Of a DNA stretch of 64,000 nt, positions 19,385 through 32,757 are shown one piece after another. The notes beneath the pieces are model-generated. The model did not search any database. It was given only the letters and a program-made list of their open reading frames with translations, and had not been told where the DNA came from. A program made the position numbers and the translations under genes. This DNA is from [Erwinia] mediterraneensis (GTDB lineage: Bacteria; Pseudomonadota; Gammaproteobacteria; Enterobacterales; Enterobacteriaceae). The stretch lies in contig NZ_LR026978.1 of assembly GCF_900604315.1 (NCBI RefSeq), positions 423,901-487,900 of the forward strand, written 5' to 3'. Positions within the stretch are counted from its first letter, which is position 1. Each line of letters starts with the position of its first letter.

Positions 19385-19576
19385 AACGCGACGCCTTAAT
19401 GCCCCGCGTAAGAATAAGGTGGTGCCTAACTCAACGTTGCGCCCGATGCTTGATAACGTTGCAAAGCAAACGATTATCGGTTGGTGGACGGCAGGCACCG
19501 TTTTGTGCGTCATTCGGTTTTTATGAGCTCTGGTCCGCTGTGGCGGGGCAATCATAAACAGGAGAATGAGCAGCGC
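19355..19576 (-). ncRNA. glmY: GlmY small RNA
   Basis: GlmY is a decoy small RNA that titrates RapZ, stabilises GlmZ and so raises GlmS (glucosamine-6-phosphate synthase). No long ORF is here. The minus-strand sequence has the GlmY/GlmZ family layout: GCTCATTC early, TTTATG, then CTCATAAA and GAATGACGC pairing with it, later an ACGTTGAG segment, and a final terminator stem AACGGCAGGC / GCCTGCCGTT with six T (19355-19384). The 5' end is placed near 19,576, about 12 bases below the -12 element of a perfect sigma-54 promoter. Position next to purL is as in E. coli. The primary transcript (about 220 nt) looks longer than the E. coli one (184 nt). Confidence 0.87.
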
Positions 19577-19580
19577 ATTA

Positions 19581-19609
19581 ATATTAGCAAGGAGCGTGCC
19601 ACTTTTCAA
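19581..19609 (-). promoter_or_regulatory. Overlapping sigma-54 and sigma-70 promoters of glmY
   Basis: On the minus strand TGGCACGCTCCTTGCT (19586-19601) fits the sigma-54 consensus TGGCACG-N4-TTGCW exactly. The same DNA also carries a sigma-70 pair, TTGAAA (19604-19609) and TAATAT (19581-19586), with exactly 17 bases between them. Overlapping sigma-54/sigma-70 promoters are known for E. coli glmY. Confidence 0.9.
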
Positions 19610-19685
19610 TAATCTCAGATAATCAGATGCTTGCCAGGGAATGGCTGATGCGAGCGCCTTTTCTCTCCCGTCAGCACGACAAATC

Positions 19686-19703
19686 TGTCGCCATTTAACA
19701 ACA
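19686..19703 (-). promoter_or_regulatory. GlrR binding site (proximal)
   Basis: TGTC-N10-AACA, one mismatch from the TGTC-N10-GACA GlrR motif. It shares the core TGTCGCCA with the two sites further upstream and lies about 110 bases above the glmY start, a normal enhancer distance. Confidence 0.7.
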
Positions 19704-19748
19704 AAAAACGAGACGGAAAATTATCGGTTTTATTATCAGTAATTTAAA

Positions 19749-19766
19749 TGTCGCCAATCAGAGACA
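19749..19766 (-). promoter_or_regulatory. GlrR binding site (central, perfect)
   Basis: TGTCGCCAATCAGAGACA is an exact TGTC-N10-GACA repeat, the motif bound by GlrR upstream of E. coli glmY. Confidence 0.85.
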
Positions 19767-19781
19767 AGGTTAAACAGGGAG

Positions 19782-19799
19782 TGTCGCCAGTTACCTACA
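19782..19799 (-). promoter_or_regulatory. GlrR binding site (distal)
   Basis: TGTC-N10-TACA, one mismatch from the motif, again beginning TGTCGCCA. It is 33 bases from the central site, about three helical turns, so the two should lie on the same face of the DNA. Confidence 0.7.
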
Positions 19800-19826
19800 A
19801 ATTGCTCCCGGCCCGAAAGCACGCAT

Positions 19827-19856
19827 AAAAAAGGAGGCCTGAGGCCTCCTTTTTGT
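19827..19856. terminator. Terminator of purL
   Basis: A 9-bp stem AAGGAGGCC / GGCCTCCTT with a 3-base loop; T6 follows on the minus strand and T5 on the plus strand. It separates purL from glmY and its enhancer sites. Confidence 0.88.
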
Positions 19857-19868
19857 CGCGGATGGCAA

Positions 19869-22800
19869 TTAGCCCAGTTGCTTACGGGCGTTGCGGAAAA
19901 TACGCATCCACGGGCTGTCCTCGCCCCACTCTGCCGGGTGCCAGGAGTTGCTGACGGTGCGGAATACGCGCTCCGGATGTGGCATCATAATGGTGACACG
20001 CCCGCTTTCGTTGGTTACCGCCGTAATTCCGTTAGGTGAACCGTTCGGGTTGGCCGGATAGTGTTCTGTTACCTTACCGTAGTTGTCTACATAGCGCAGC
20101 GCCACCAGACCTTTGGCTTCCAGCGCCGCGAGATGTGCGCCATCACGCACTTCGACAAAGCCTTCGCCGTGCGATACCGCAATTGGCATACGGGAGCCGG
20201 CCATACCGTCCAGCAACAGCGACGGACTGGCTGCGACTTCGACCAGGCTGAAGCGCGCTTCGAAACGTTCAGACTGGTTACGCACGAAGCGTGGCCAGAG
20301 ATCGCTGCCCGGGATCAGCTCGCGCAGATTAGACATCATCTGACAACCGTTACAGACCCCCAGCGCCAGGGTTTGTGGGCGATGGAAGAATTCTTCAAAC
20401 TCATCGCGCACCCGGGCGTTGAACAGAATCGATTTTGCCCAGCCTTCGCCAGCACCCAGCACGTCGCCATAGGAGAAACCGCCACAGGCCACCAGCGCAT
20501 GGAAATCTTCCAGGCCACGGCGGCCTGCCAGCAGGTCGCTCATATGAACATCAACCGCCGTAAAGCCGGCACGATGGAAGGCGGCCCCCATTTCCACATG
20601 GGAGTTGACGCCCTGCTCACGCAGGATCGCCACCTGCGGACGCGCACCGGTCGCAATCATCGGTGCCGCCACATCTTCTTCCGGCTTAAAGGTCAGATGC
20701 ACATTGAGGCCCGGATCGTTATCATCCTGTTTCGCCTCATGCTCCTGATCGGCACAAGCCGGGTTGTCACGCAGGCGTTGCATCTGCCAGGTGGTTTCCG
20801 CCCACCAGGTACGCAGCGTGGTACGGCTCTCGCTGTAGAGCGCCTTATCACCGGCGCGAATCACGAAACGGTCACCCGCGACAGCCTGACCAATCAGGTG
20901 CACGCAATCTGCCAGGCCGTGCTCAGCAAATACCTGCTCAACAGCCGCGCGATCCGCCGCTTTAATCTGAATAACCGCGCCCAGCTCCTCGGTAAAGAGT
21001 GCAGCCAGCGCGTCATCGCCCAGCGTAGCGATATCCGCTTCGATACCGCAATGGCCGGTAAAGGCCATCTCCGCCAGCGTGACCAGCAAACCGCCATCAG
21101 AACGGTCGTGATAGGCCAACAGTTTCTCGTCAGCCACCAGCGTCTGGATAGCGTTAAAGAAGCCCGCCAGTTGCTGTGCGTTACGCACGTCAGCGGGCTT
21201 GTCGCCAAGCTGACGATAAACCTGCGCCAGTGCCGTTGCGCCCAGGGTGTTATGGCCATTGCCGAGGTCGATCAGCAGCAGCGCATTCTCCTGCTGAGGC
21301 TGTAACTGCGGCGTTACGGTACGGCGCACATCTTCAACGCGCGCGAAGGCGGTGATCACCAGCGACAAAGGCGCCGTCATTTCACGCTGCTCACTGCCCT
21401 GCTGCCAGCGGGTTTTCATCGACATGGAGTCTTTACCCACCGGAATAGTGATGCCCAGCGCCGGACACAGCTCTTCCCCGACCGCTTTTACTGCGGCGTA
21501 GAGACCGGCATCTTCACCCGGATGGCCAGCTGCGGCCATCCAGTTAGCAGACAGTTTCACGCGCTTCAGCGAACCAATTTGCGTAGCCGCCAGGTTGGTC
21601 AGCGCTTCTCCGACCGCCAGGCGCCCCGAGGCGGCGAAATCGAGCAGCGCAACCGGCGCTCGTTCGCCGAGGGCAAAGGCTTCGCCGTGATAGCTGTCCA
21701 GGCTGGCCGTGGTGACCGCACAGTTAGCCACCGGCACCTGCCACGGGCCCACCATCTGATCGCGCGCCACCATGCCGGTCACGCTACGGTCGCCAATGGT
21801 AACGAGGAAGGTCTTTTCTGCCACCACCGGCAGATGCAGAACGCGTTTTACCGCCTCGGCCAGCGTAATAGCGTGACGCTGCAGCTCTTCGCCCTGCGCC
21901 TGCTGACGGGTGACATCGCGGGTCATTTTGGGCGTTTTGCCCAGCAGCACGTCGAGCGGCATATCGATAGGCTTGTTAGCGAAATGGCTGTCAGTGAGCG
22001 TCAGATGCTGCTCTTCTGTGGCTTCGCCGATGACTGCATACGGGGCACGCTCACGCTGACACAGCTCATCAAACAGCGCCAGCTTATCGGGCGCGACCGC
22101 CAGCACATAGCGCTCCTGAGATTCATTACACCAGACTTCCAGCGGACTCATCCCCGGCTCGTCACTCAGAATATCGCGCAGGTTGAAACGGCCGCCGCGT
22201 CCACCATCACTCACCAGTTCCGGCATGGCATTGGAAAGGCCACCCGCGCCCACATCGTGAATAAACAGAATCGGGTTCGCTTCACCCAGCTGCCAGCAAC
22301 GGTCGATCACTTCCTGACAGCGACGCTCCATTTCCGGGTTGTCGCGCTGGACCGAGGCAAAATCGAGATCGGCATCAGACTGACCCGACGCCATCGATGA
22401 AGCTGCACCGCCACCGAGGCCGATATTCATGGCCGGTCCGCCCAGTACAATCAGCTTCGCGCCGACGGTGATTTCACCCTTTTGCACATGTTCGCCACGA
22501 ATATTGCCGATACCCCCCGCCAGCATGATCGGCTTGTGGTAGCCACGCAGTTCCACGCCGTTATGGCTGTTGACCTGCTCTTCATAGGTACGGAAATAGC
22601 CGTTCAGCGCCGGACGACCAAATTCGTTATTGAACGCGGCCCCGCCTAACGGACCTTCCGTCATGATATCCAGCGCGCTGACGATGCGCTCCGGCTTACC
22701 GAAATCTTCTTCCCAGGGCTGTTCAAATCCCGGAATACGCAGGTTGGACACAGAAAAGCCGACCAGACCCGCTTTCGGCCTGGCGCCGCGTCCGGTTGCT

Positions 22801-23759
22801 CCTTCGTCGCGGATTTCGCCGCCGGAACCGGTGGCCGCACCCGGCCAGGGGGAGATGGCAGTCGGATGGTTATGGGTTTCCACTTTCATCAGGATATGCG
22901 CCGCTTCCTGATGGTAATCGTAAATCCCCTGCTCGCTGTCAGCGAAGAAGCGGCCCACTTCTGACCCTTCCATCACCGCCGCATTATCCTTATAGGCAGA
23001 GAGCACGTAGTCCGGCGTCTGCTCAAAGGTATTTTTGATCATTTTGAACAGTGATTTAGGCTGCTTCTCGCCGTCAATAATCCAGTCAGCGTTGAAAATT
23101 TTATGACGACAGTGCTCAGAGTTGGCCTGAGCAAACATATAGAGTTCGATGTCGTTCGGGTTGCGCCCCAGTTTTTGAAACGCGTCCAGCAGGTAATCAA
23201 TTTCATCGTCCGCCAGCGCCAGGCCCAGCGAGATATTGGCCTGCACCAGCGCCTCACGCCCACCGCCCAGCACATCCACGCTTTTCAGTGGTTGCGGTTC
23301 ATGATGAGCAAACAACTGCTCAGCCTGCGCCAGATCGCTGAATACCGTCTCCATCATACGGTCATGCAGCAGAGCAGCCAGTTGCGTCCACTGCGCTTCC
23401 GTCAGTTGAGGTGCCTGAATATAGAAGGCCAGGCCGCGCTCCAGTCGGCGCACCTGCGCCAGATCGCAGTTATGCGCAATATCAGTGGCTTTGGAAGACC
23501 AGGGGGAAATCGTGCCGGGTCGCGGCGTGACCAGCAACAGACGCCCTTGCGGACTATGTTCAGCGAGAGAAGGACCATATTTAAGCAGACGTTGCAGGCG
23601 GGCTTTTTCGTCAGCAGTCAGCGCGGTGGCGACATCGGCAAAATGAACGTACTCGGCGTAAATATCACTCACTGGCAGGTGAGCGTCCTGAAAACGGGCC
23701 AGCAGTTTGTTAACACGAAATGCCGACAGAGCGGGCGAACCACGCAGAATTTCCATCAT
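19869..23759 (-). CDS. purL: Phosphoribosylformylglycinamidine synthase PurL
   Basis: PurL catalyses the glutamine- and ATP-dependent step from FGAR to FGAM in purine synthesis. The 1,296-residue protein is the large single-chain form typical of gammaproteobacteria (E. coli 1,295). It has the N-terminal MMEILRG start, the PURS-like domain and two AIRS-type synthase halves ([33 protein letters not shown]). The C-terminal class I glutaminase has nucleophile Cys in [12 protein letters not shown] and the His-Pro-Glu of [10 protein letters not shown] PurR box overlaps the promoter. Confidence 0.97.
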   Translation of the reverse strand: MMEILRGSPALSAFRVNKLLARFQDAHLPVSDIYAEYVHFADVATALTADEKARLQRLLKYGPSLAEHSPQGRLLLVTPRPGTISPWSSKATDIAHNCDLAQVRRLERGLAFYIQAPQLTEAQWTQLAALLHDRMMETVFSDLAQAEQLFAHHEPQPLKSVDVLGGGREALVQANISLGLALADDEIDYLLDAFQKLGRNPNDIELYMFAQANSEHCRHKIFNADWIIDGEKQPKSLFKMIKNTFEQTPDYVLSAYKDNAAVMEGSEVGRFFADSEQGIYDYHQEAAHILMKVETHNHPTAISPWPGAATGSGGEIRDEGATGRGARPKAGLVGFSVSNLRIPGFEQPWEEDFGKPERIVSALDIMTEGPLGGAAFNNEFGRPALNGYFRTYEEQVNSHNGVELRGYHKPIMLAGGIGNIRGEHVQKGEITVGAKLIVLGGPAMNIGLGGGAASSMASGQSDADLDFASVQRDNPEMERRCQEVIDRCWQLGEANPILFIHDVGAGGLSNAMPELVSDGGRGGRFNLRDILSDEPGMSPLEVWCNESQERYVLAVAPDKLALFDELCQRERAPYAVIGEATEEQHLTLTDSHFANKPIDMPLDVLLGKTPKMTRDVTRQQAQGEELQRHAITLAEAVKRVLHLPVVAEKTFLVTIGDRSVTGMVARDQMVGPWQVPVANCAVTTASLDSYHGEAFALGERAPVALLDFAASGRLAVGEALTNLAATQIGSLKRVKLSANWMAAAGHPGEDAGLYAAVKAVGEELCPALGITIPVGKDSMSMKTRWQQGSEQREMTAPLSLVITAFARVEDVRRTVTPQLQPQQENALLLIDLGNGHNTLGATALAQVYRQLGDKPADVRNAQQLAGFFNAIQTLVADEKLLAYHDRSDGGLLVTLAEMAFTGHCGIEADIATLGDDALAALFTEELGAVIQIKAADRAAVEQVFAEHGLADCVHLIGQAVAGDRFVIRAGDKALYSESRTTLRTWWAETTWQMQRLRDNPACADQEHEAKQDDNDPGLNVHLTFKPEEDVAAPMIATGARPQVAILREQGVNSHVEMGAAFHRAGFTAVDVHMSDLLAGRRGLEDFHALVACGGFSYGDVLGAGEGWAKSILFNARVRDEFEEFFHRPQTLALGVCNGCQMMSNLRELIPGSDLWPRFVRNQSERFEARFSLVEVAASPSLLLDGMAGSRMPIAVSHGEGFVEVRDGAHLAALEAKGLVALRYVDNYGKVTEHYPANPNGSPNGITAVTNESGRVTIMMPHPERVFRTVSNSWHPAEWGEDSPWMRIFRNARKQLG

Positions 23760-23822
23760 TAAAGATCTCTCGTCAGAGCGCCGGGCGACGCTTCATTGGG
23801 CGCAACAGGGAAAACGGGCGGT

Positions 23823-23861
23823 ATTATAGAGAAACCGCACCCGTTACGAAACCGTTTGCGT
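23823..23861 (-). promoter_or_regulatory. purL promoter with PurR operator
   Basis: On the minus strand a TATAAT (23823-23828) is the likely -10. The PurR-type palindrome at 23846-23861 (ACGAAACCGTTTGCGT read on the plus strand) covers the -35 position 17 bases upstream. Bound PurR would block RNA polymerase directly. Confidence 0.82.
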
Positions 23862-24027
23862 AGATTTAATGACACCTGGTATTTGCCTGAAAATTGTGCA
23901 GTAGCTGCTATATAAGTTGCTCTGGCTCACTTTGTTGCGCAAAATGCCCCTCGCTCTGGGAGTTAAAAAAAGATCAATACTGCCTTTATAAAAGACAGAG
24001 GCCTGAGAGCCAGAGAGAGATAACTAT

Positions 24028-26006
<1,979 letters not shown>

Positions 26007-26047
26007 TTATAGCGGGCCCGCCGCCATAATCGAAGAGGAGCGTGACC

Positions 26048-26686
26048 TTAATCCAGCTGCTGCAGTTCGCCGCGCGGCGTTACGCGCCAGCGATGCTGGC
26101 AGAAAAAGAGCAACGGGTTATCCTGTTTACTGTCGCTGTAGCCGCTGTAAAGCTGGAGCGGCGTGCCGATTTTTTCCTCCAGCTGAGCAACTTTCTCATG
26201 ACCAAGACAGCGTATCGCCAGTACCCGGCCACCGAATCCCCGCGTCATCTGGCTGGCAATCAGTTTAACCCGCGGCAGAAAGGGAGAGTCGTAATACACT
26301 TTTTCCACCAGCGACTGCGGTGAGCCGGTGATCAGCCAGACATCGGCATCGTCACTGCTGAGATACTCGGTCAGACGCTGCTGCACCACCGGAAACGCAA
26401 TAACACGCTGACGGAACCAGCGCGCAAACGCCTCCTCACGCTGCAACAGTGTACGTTCGCTGTGACCAAAGGTAATCGACCAGAGCAGCAGGCTCATCGG
26501 CCAGCGCGCGGCACGCCCTTTCACCACTAAGCCCAGGCCAATAACCGGCAACAGCGGTATGACCAGCAGCAGATTAAGCGGCTGACGCCAGAGCAGATAA
26601 CGCATGAAGGTGCCAAACATATCCTGCTGATGCAGTGTGCCGTCGAGGTCAAAAAAGATTACCCGGCGTTGCGTACCCGTTGTCAA
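26048..26686 (-). CDS. pgpC: PgpC, phosphatidylglycerophosphatase C
   Basis: A 212-residue HAD-type phosphatase (formerly yfhB) that dephosphorylates phosphatidylglycerophosphate in the inner membrane. The nucleophile motif FFDLDGT lies at residues 11-17, a hydrophobic stretch at about 38-55 anchors it, motif II is in LITGSPQSLVE, and the C-terminal GYSDSKQDNPLL holds the motif IV acidic residue. It is divergent from the RpiR-type regulator gene across a 217-base spacer. Confidence 0.92.
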   Translation of the reverse strand: MTTGTQRRVIFFDLDGTLHQQDMFGTFMRYLLWRQPLNLLLVIPLLPVIGLGLVVKGRAARWPMSLLLWSITFGHSERTLLQREEAFARWFRQRVIAFPVVQQRLTEYLSSDDADVWLITGSPQSLVEKVYYDSPFLPRVKLIASQMTRGFGGRVLAIRCLGHEKVAQLEEKIGTPLQLYSGYSDSKQDNPLLFFCQHRWRVTPRGELQQLD

Positions 26687-26903
26687 AAGCGCTCCTCTTT
26701 ATTGTTGTTAACTCTGTGCAGTACAAGTGTAGCCATCAACCGCGGCGGCGACGCATGTCATTTTTTTATTCCAGTGACTACAATGCCAGGTGAATAGTTT
26801 ATTCTGCGTCACCCGCCGGCGTAAGTGTGTTTTCAGTCCGTTGCGCCGTGCGAGGACGTAACCATTTACAGCTTAGAAAAAGCTTAGCGAAAAAGGACCA
26901 GGC

Positions 26904-27743
26904 ATGAGTTCATTGCTGCGTATCCGTCAACTCTACCCGCGCCTGGCGCTTAACGAGCGTCGACTGGCGGATTATTTGTTGTCACAGCCGGATCGGGCAC
27001 GACACCTCAGCTCACAAAAGCTGGCCGAAGAGGCGGGCGTAAGCCAGTCCAGCGTTGTAAAGTTTGCCCAGAAACTGGGTTATAAAGGCTTTCCTGCGCT
27101 GAAACTGGCCTTAAGCGAATCACTGGCGGACAGAGATGCGATTACGGTACATAACCATATTCTCAGTGACGATCCGCTCAAAGTGGTCGGAGAGAAGCTA
27201 TTTACTGAAAAGCAGTCTGCGATCCGCGCCACGCTCGATATTAACAGTGAAGAGAAATTGCGCGAGACGTTGCACCTGCTGGAGAACGCCCAGCGCATTT
27301 TGCTGGTGGGCATTGGCGCATCCGGTCTGGTGGCCAAGGATTTCTCCTGGAAGCTGATGAAAATCGGCATTAATGCTGTGGCGGAGCAGGATATGCACGC
27401 CCTGCTGGCCAGCGTACAGGCGATGAAGCCCGGCGATGTGCTGCTTGCCATCTCTTATACCGGCGAACGCCGTGAAATCAATCTGGCGGCGCAGGAAGCG
27501 GCGCGTGCCGGTGCGCATGTTATCGCCTTCACCGGCTTTACGCCCAACACTCTGCAGCAGTGTGCGACTCACTCGCTCTATACCGTGGCGGAAGAACAGA
27601 GCATGCGCAGCGCTTCTATCTCCTCAACCAGCGCTCAGCTGGCGCTGACCGACCTGCTGTTTATGGCGCTGGTACAACAGGATCCGGAACGCGCCGCCAG
27701 CCATATTCGCCACAGCGAGGCGCTGGTGAAAAAACTGGTCTGA
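26904..27743 (+). CDS. yfhH: YfhH, MurR/RpiR-family transcription regulator
   Basis: A 279-residue regulator with an N-terminal RpiR-type helix-turn-helix (about 1-77; KLAEEAGVSQSSVVKFAQKLG) and a C-terminal sugar-isomerase (SIS) domain (about 128-255; GIGASGLVAKDFSWKL, SYTGERREI) that usually binds a phosphosugar. It matches E. coli YfhH in sequence and position. The ligand is not known. A good AAGGA site precedes the ATG. Confidence 0.9.
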   Translation: MSSLLRIRQLYPRLALNERRLADYLLSQPDRARHLSSQKLAEEAGVSQSSVVKFAQKLGYKGFPALKLALSESLADRDAITVHNHILSDDPLKVVGEKLFTEKQSAIRATLDINSEEKLRETLHLLENAQRILLVGIGASGLVAKDFSWKLMKIGINAVAEQDMHALLASVQAMKPGDVLLAISYTGERREINLAAQEAARAGAHVIAFTGFTPNTLQQCATHSLYTVAEEQSMRSASISSTSAQLALTDLLFMALVQQDPERAASHIRHSEALVKKLV

Positions 27744-27797
27744 GGAAAGCAGGCGCGTATAATACCCGCGCCCTTTCTGTTGTTATTGAGCAAAACC

Positions 27798-28046
27798 ATG
27801 GCGCTGCTGATTACCGCTAAATGTATTAACTGTGATATGTGCGAGCCGGAGTGTCCGAACCAGGCGATTTCGCCGGGTGCGGAGATCTATCAGATTGATG
27901 TCAGTCGCTGTACCGAATGCGTGGGTCATTACGATGCCCCCACCTGCCAGAGCGTTTGCCCTATCGATAACACCATTATTCCCGATCCGCAGCATGATGA
28001 AAGCCGTGAGACCTTGTGGGAGAAGTTTGTGGGTTTATATCACTGA
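27798..28046 (+). CDS. yfhL: YfhL, ferredoxin with two Fe-S cluster motifs
   Basis: An 82-residue bacterial-type ferredoxin. The first motif, CINCDMCEPECP, starts at Cys9 and the second is CTECVGHYDAPTCQSVCP, with the insertion typical of the YfhL/Alvin family. E. coli YfhL is an 86-residue orthologue in the same position. An earlier in-frame start at 27780 would add six residues; the ATG at 27798 gives the conserved MALLITAKC. The electron partner is not visible here. Confidence 0.94.
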   Translation: MALLITAKCINCDMCEPECPNQAISPGAEIYQIDVSRCTECVGHYDAPTCQSVCPIDNTIIPDPQHDESRETLWEKFVGLYH

Positions 28047-28047
28047 A

Positions 28048-28079
28048 GCGGGCCGGTACGTCTGATCGGCCCTTCTTTT
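28048..28079. terminator. Terminator between yfhL and acpS
   Basis: A stem GGGCCG / CGGCCC with an 11-base loop, extended by flanking GAA/TTC, then TTCTTTT on the plus strand. It ends yfhL and touches the acpS stop. Confidence 0.7.
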
Positions 28080-28459
28080 CAGCTCTCAATAATCACCGTG
28101 GCACAGGCATAGTGGCGCTCATCGGCCAGCGTCACATGCACTGATTTCACTCCCAGCCTTTCTGCCACCTCTGAGGCATGCAGGAAAAAACGCAGGCCAG
28201 GTTTGCCCAGTTCATCGTTATAAACTTCAAACTGATTAAAGGCGAGTCCGCCGCGAATGCCGGTGCCAAAAGCTTTGGCCGCCGCCTCTTTTACCGCAAA
28301 GCGTTTTGCCAGAAAGCGAACCGGCTGCTGATGCGCCTGATACTGCAGCCATTCCGCCTGACTCAACACGCGACGTGCCAGGCGATCACCCGAGCGTGAC
28401 AGTACGCCAGCGATACGCTCAATTTCTACAATGTCGGTGCCCAGCCCGATAATAGCCAT
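28079..28459 (-). CDS. acpS: Holo-[acyl-carrier-protein] synthase AcpS
   Basis: AcpS transfers 4'-phosphopantetheine from CoA to the acyl carrier protein. At 126 residues it equals E. coli AcpS; the metal-binding [11 protein letters not shown] at the N terminus and [17 protein letters not shown] motif (about 53-70) are complete. Its ATG shares one base with the pdxJ stop, so it is translated with pdxJ as in E. coli. Confidence 0.96.
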   Translation of the reverse strand: MAIIGLGTDIVEIERIAGVLSRSGDRLARRVLSQAEWLQYQAHQQPVRFLAKRFAVKEAAAKAFGTGIRGGLAFNQFEVYNDELGKPGLRFFLHASEVAERLGVKSVHVTLADERHYACATVIIES

Positions 28460-29190
28460 CAGCGACGCGCTTCCCGCATCAGCAGCTTCATCTCTTTCAC
28501 CGCTTCCGCCAGTCCGCTCATCAGCGCCCGGCCAATAATGGCATGACCGATATTCAGTTCATGCATCTCCGGCAGGGCTGCTATCGGCAGCACGTTGTGA
28601 TAGGTCAGTCCGTGTCCGGCATTCACTTTCAGCCCCAGACCGGCAGCAAAGGTGGCCGCATGGGCAATACGCGCCAGTTCCGCCGCGCGCGCCGCCTCAT
28701 CAGCCGCCTCCGCCCAGGCACCGGTATGAATTTCAATGTAGGGTGCGCCGCAGGCCGCCGCTGCCTCAATCTGACGCAGGTCAGCATCAATAAACAGGGA
28801 AACCAAAATACCTGCAGCGCTCAGCTGTTTTACCGCCGCACTGATCTTCTCCTGCTGACCAGCCACGTCCAGCCCCCCTTCGGTGGTCACTTCCTGACGC
28901 TTTTCCGGCACCAGACAGCAGAAGTGAGGTTTTATCTCGCAGGCGATGGCGATCATTTCATCGGTTACCGCCATCTCCAGATTCATGCGCGTCTGGATGG
29001 TCTCTCGCAGCAGGCGTACGTCACGGTCGGTAATATGACGACGATCTTCACGCAGATGCACCGTGATGCCATCAGCCCCCGCCTGCTCAGCAACAAACGC
29101 AGCCTGCACCGGATCGGGATAATTTGTGCCACGGGCATTACGCACAGTGGCGATATGGTCAATGTTGACGCCTAACAGCAATTCAGCCAT
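28459..29190 (-). CDS. pdxJ: Pyridoxine 5'-phosphate synthase PdxJ
   Basis: PdxJ condenses 1-deoxy-D-xylulose 5-phosphate with 3-amino-2-oxopropyl phosphate to form PNP, the vitamin B6 ring. The 243-residue TIM barrel has [15 protein letters not shown] at the N terminus, the active-site HLREDRRHI and the phosphate-binding [11 protein letters not shown] start four codons upstream (29202) is less likely, because [12 protein letters not shown] is the family N terminus. Confidence 0.96.
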   Translation of the reverse strand: MAELLLGVNIDHIATVRNARGTNYPDPVQAAFVAEQAGADGITVHLREDRRHITDRDVRLLRETIQTRMNLEMAVTDEMIAIACEIKPHFCCLVPEKRQEVTTEGGLDVAGQQEKISAAVKQLSAAGILVSLFIDADLRQIEAAAACGAPYIEIHTGAWAEAADEAARAAELARIAHAATFAAGLGLKVNAGHGLTYHNVLPIAALPEMHELNIGHAIIGRALMSGLAEAVKEMKLLMREARR

Positions 29191-29262
29191 GAGAAACCTC
29201 AATTCTTATCCGTAGTGATATGCAGTGTACATTGCCCGCTGTCGCCTGCGCTACGACCAGTA

Positions 29263-30006
29263 CTACTTCGCTTGCGGATCCTCTGTCACCTGGTCGGCAC
29301 GTTTCTTCGGGATAAACTGCCGGAACAGCTCCTGGCTTTTCAGCGGCTTACCGCCAAGGTAGGGTTTCAGCGCCATGCGGGTAAAGCGCTTGGCGGCACG
29401 CAGCGTATCGGCATCAGGAAATTCACGCTCCCACAGGGCGCGCAGTTGCCGCCCGGTAAAGCTGCGATTATTCACCACCAGGCTGGCGATAAAGCCTTTT
29501 TCTTCCCGGTAGCTGTAGGTCATCGCATCCGCCACCCGTTCACCGCTGCCGGCACAGTGCTGGAAGTCTACGCCATACCCCAGATGGCCGAGCAGGGCCA
29601 ACTCAAAGCGACGCAGCGCCGGTTCCGGCGTACCCGTGCCAGCGGCCAGCGTCTGGAGACAGTGAAGATAATCAAAGAAGAGATCAGAGAAAGGGATTTC
29701 CTGCTCCAGCACGCGGGAGAGCAGTTCGTTGACATAGAGTCCGCAATAGAGAGTGATACCGCTTAAGGGTAGCGCCAGTGACACCGCTTCGGCATTGCGT
29801 AACGTTTTCACTTCACCGCGTCCGCTCCAGCGCACCAGCAGCGGCGTAAAGGGCTGTAACGCCCCTTTCAGTTGTGAACGACGCGAGCGGGCACCTTTTG
29901 CCAGTACCCGTACGCGTCCCTGACTTTCGCTGAAAAGATCCAGTAATAAACTGGTTTCGCTGTAAGGGCGACTATGCAGCACAAAGGCGCGTTGCCAGCC
30001 TTCCAT
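29263..30006 (-). CDS. recO: RecO, recombination mediator
   Basis: RecO loads RecA onto SSB-coated single-stranded DNA together with RecR and anneals strands. The 247-residue protein (E. coli 242) has the N-terminal OB fold ([19 protein letters not shown]), the central conserved [17 protein letters not shown] and the C-terminal [22 protein letters not shown]. It starts 4 bases after the era stop, so both belong to the rnc-era-recO operon. Confidence 0.95.
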   Translation of the reverse strand: MEGWQRAFVLHSRPYSETSLLLDLFSESQGRVRVLAKGARSRRSQLKGALQPFTPLLVRWSGRGEVKTLRNAEAVSLALPLSGITLYCGLYVNELLSRVLEQEIPFSDLFFDYLHCLQTLAAGTGTPEPALRRFELALLGHLGYGVDFQHCAGSGERVADAMTYSYREEKGFIASLVVNNRSFTGRQLRALWEREFPDADTLRAAKRFTRMALKPYLGGKPLKSQELFRQFIPKKRADQVTEDPQAK

Positions 30007-30010
30007 GAAA

Positions 30011-30916
30011 TCAGAGATCGTCTACATAGCCCAGACTACGCAGCGCCCGTTCGTCATCCGCCCAGCCCGATTTGACTTTAACCCAGAGTTCGAGATGCAC
30101 TTTGGCTTCGAACATCTCTTCCATATCTTTACGCGCTTCGATACCGATGGTTTTGATTTTGGCCCCTTTGTTGCCGATCACCATCTTTTTCTGCCCTTCC
30201 CGCTCCACGAGAATCAGGCCGTTGATATCGTACCCGCCCCGCTCATTGGAGACAAAACGCTCAATCTCCACCGTCACGGAGTACGGCAGTTCGGCGCCCA
30301 GAAAGCGCATGAGTTTCTCACGGATAATTTCCGACGCCAGAAAGCGCTGGGAACGATCGGTGATGTAATCTTCCGGGAAATGGTGCTCGGCCTGCGGCAG
30401 ACGCTTGCGCACGATACTGGCAATCGCATCCACATTTTTCCCGCTTTCCGCGGAGATCGGCACCACATCGAGAAAATTCATCTGCTCGCTGAGGAAGCGG
30501 ATATGCGGCAGCAGCACGCTTTTATCCTGGATGTTATCCACCTTGTTGATGGCCAGCAATACCGGCACTTTGCTGTCGCGCAGCTTGTTCAGCACCATTT
30601 CATCATCTGCGGTCCAGCGCGTGCCCTCGACCACAAAGATCACCAGCTCAACATCGCCAATCGAGCTGCTGGCAGCACGGTTCATCAGACGGTTAATGGC
30701 GCGCTTCTCTTCAATGTGCAGACCGGGGGTATCGACATAGATTGCCTGATATTCCCCTTCGGTGTGGATGCCCATAATACGATGGCGCGTGGTCTGCGGC
30801 TTACGCGAGGTGATCGACACCTTCTGCCCCAGCAACTGGTTCAGTAAGGTGGATTTGCCGACGTTGGGTCGGCCAACAATCGCGACGAAGCCGCAATAAG
30901 TAACGTGTTCGCTCAT
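30011..30916 (-). CDS. era: GTPase Era
   Basis: Era is an essential GTPase that assists 16S rRNA 3'-end maturation and 30S assembly. The 301-residue protein has G1 [12 protein letters not shown]3 DTPG in YVDTPGLH and G4 NKVD in AINKVDNI. The C-terminal KH domain (about 205-301) has the signature [12 protein letters not shown]. It follows rnc after 45 bases. Confidence 0.97.
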   Translation of the reverse strand: MSEHVTYCGFVAIVGRPNVGKSTLLNQLLGQKVSITSRKPQTTRHRIMGIHTEGEYQAIYVDTPGLHIEEKRAINRLMNRAASSSIGDVELVIFVVEGTRWTADDEMVLNKLRDSKVPVLLAINKVDNIQDKSVLLPHIRFLSEQMNFLDVVPISAESGKNVDAIASIVRKRLPQAEHHFPEDYITDRSQRFLASEIIREKLMRFLGAELPYSVTVEIERFVSNERGGYDINGLILVEREGQKKMVIGNKGAKIKTIGIEARKDMEEMFEAKVHLELWVKVKSGWADDERALRSLGYVDDL

Positions 30917-30961
30917 TCGAGTCCTGAGTGTATCAGTGCCTGTTCAGGCACTGCGGTTTTG

Positions 30962-32748
<1,787 letters not shown>

Positions 32749-32757
32749 CAGGTATCC

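Noticed and set aside
20061..21305. Long plus-strand open frame (414 codons) opposite purL
   Set aside because: It is antisense to conserved PurL and shows no recognisable domain.
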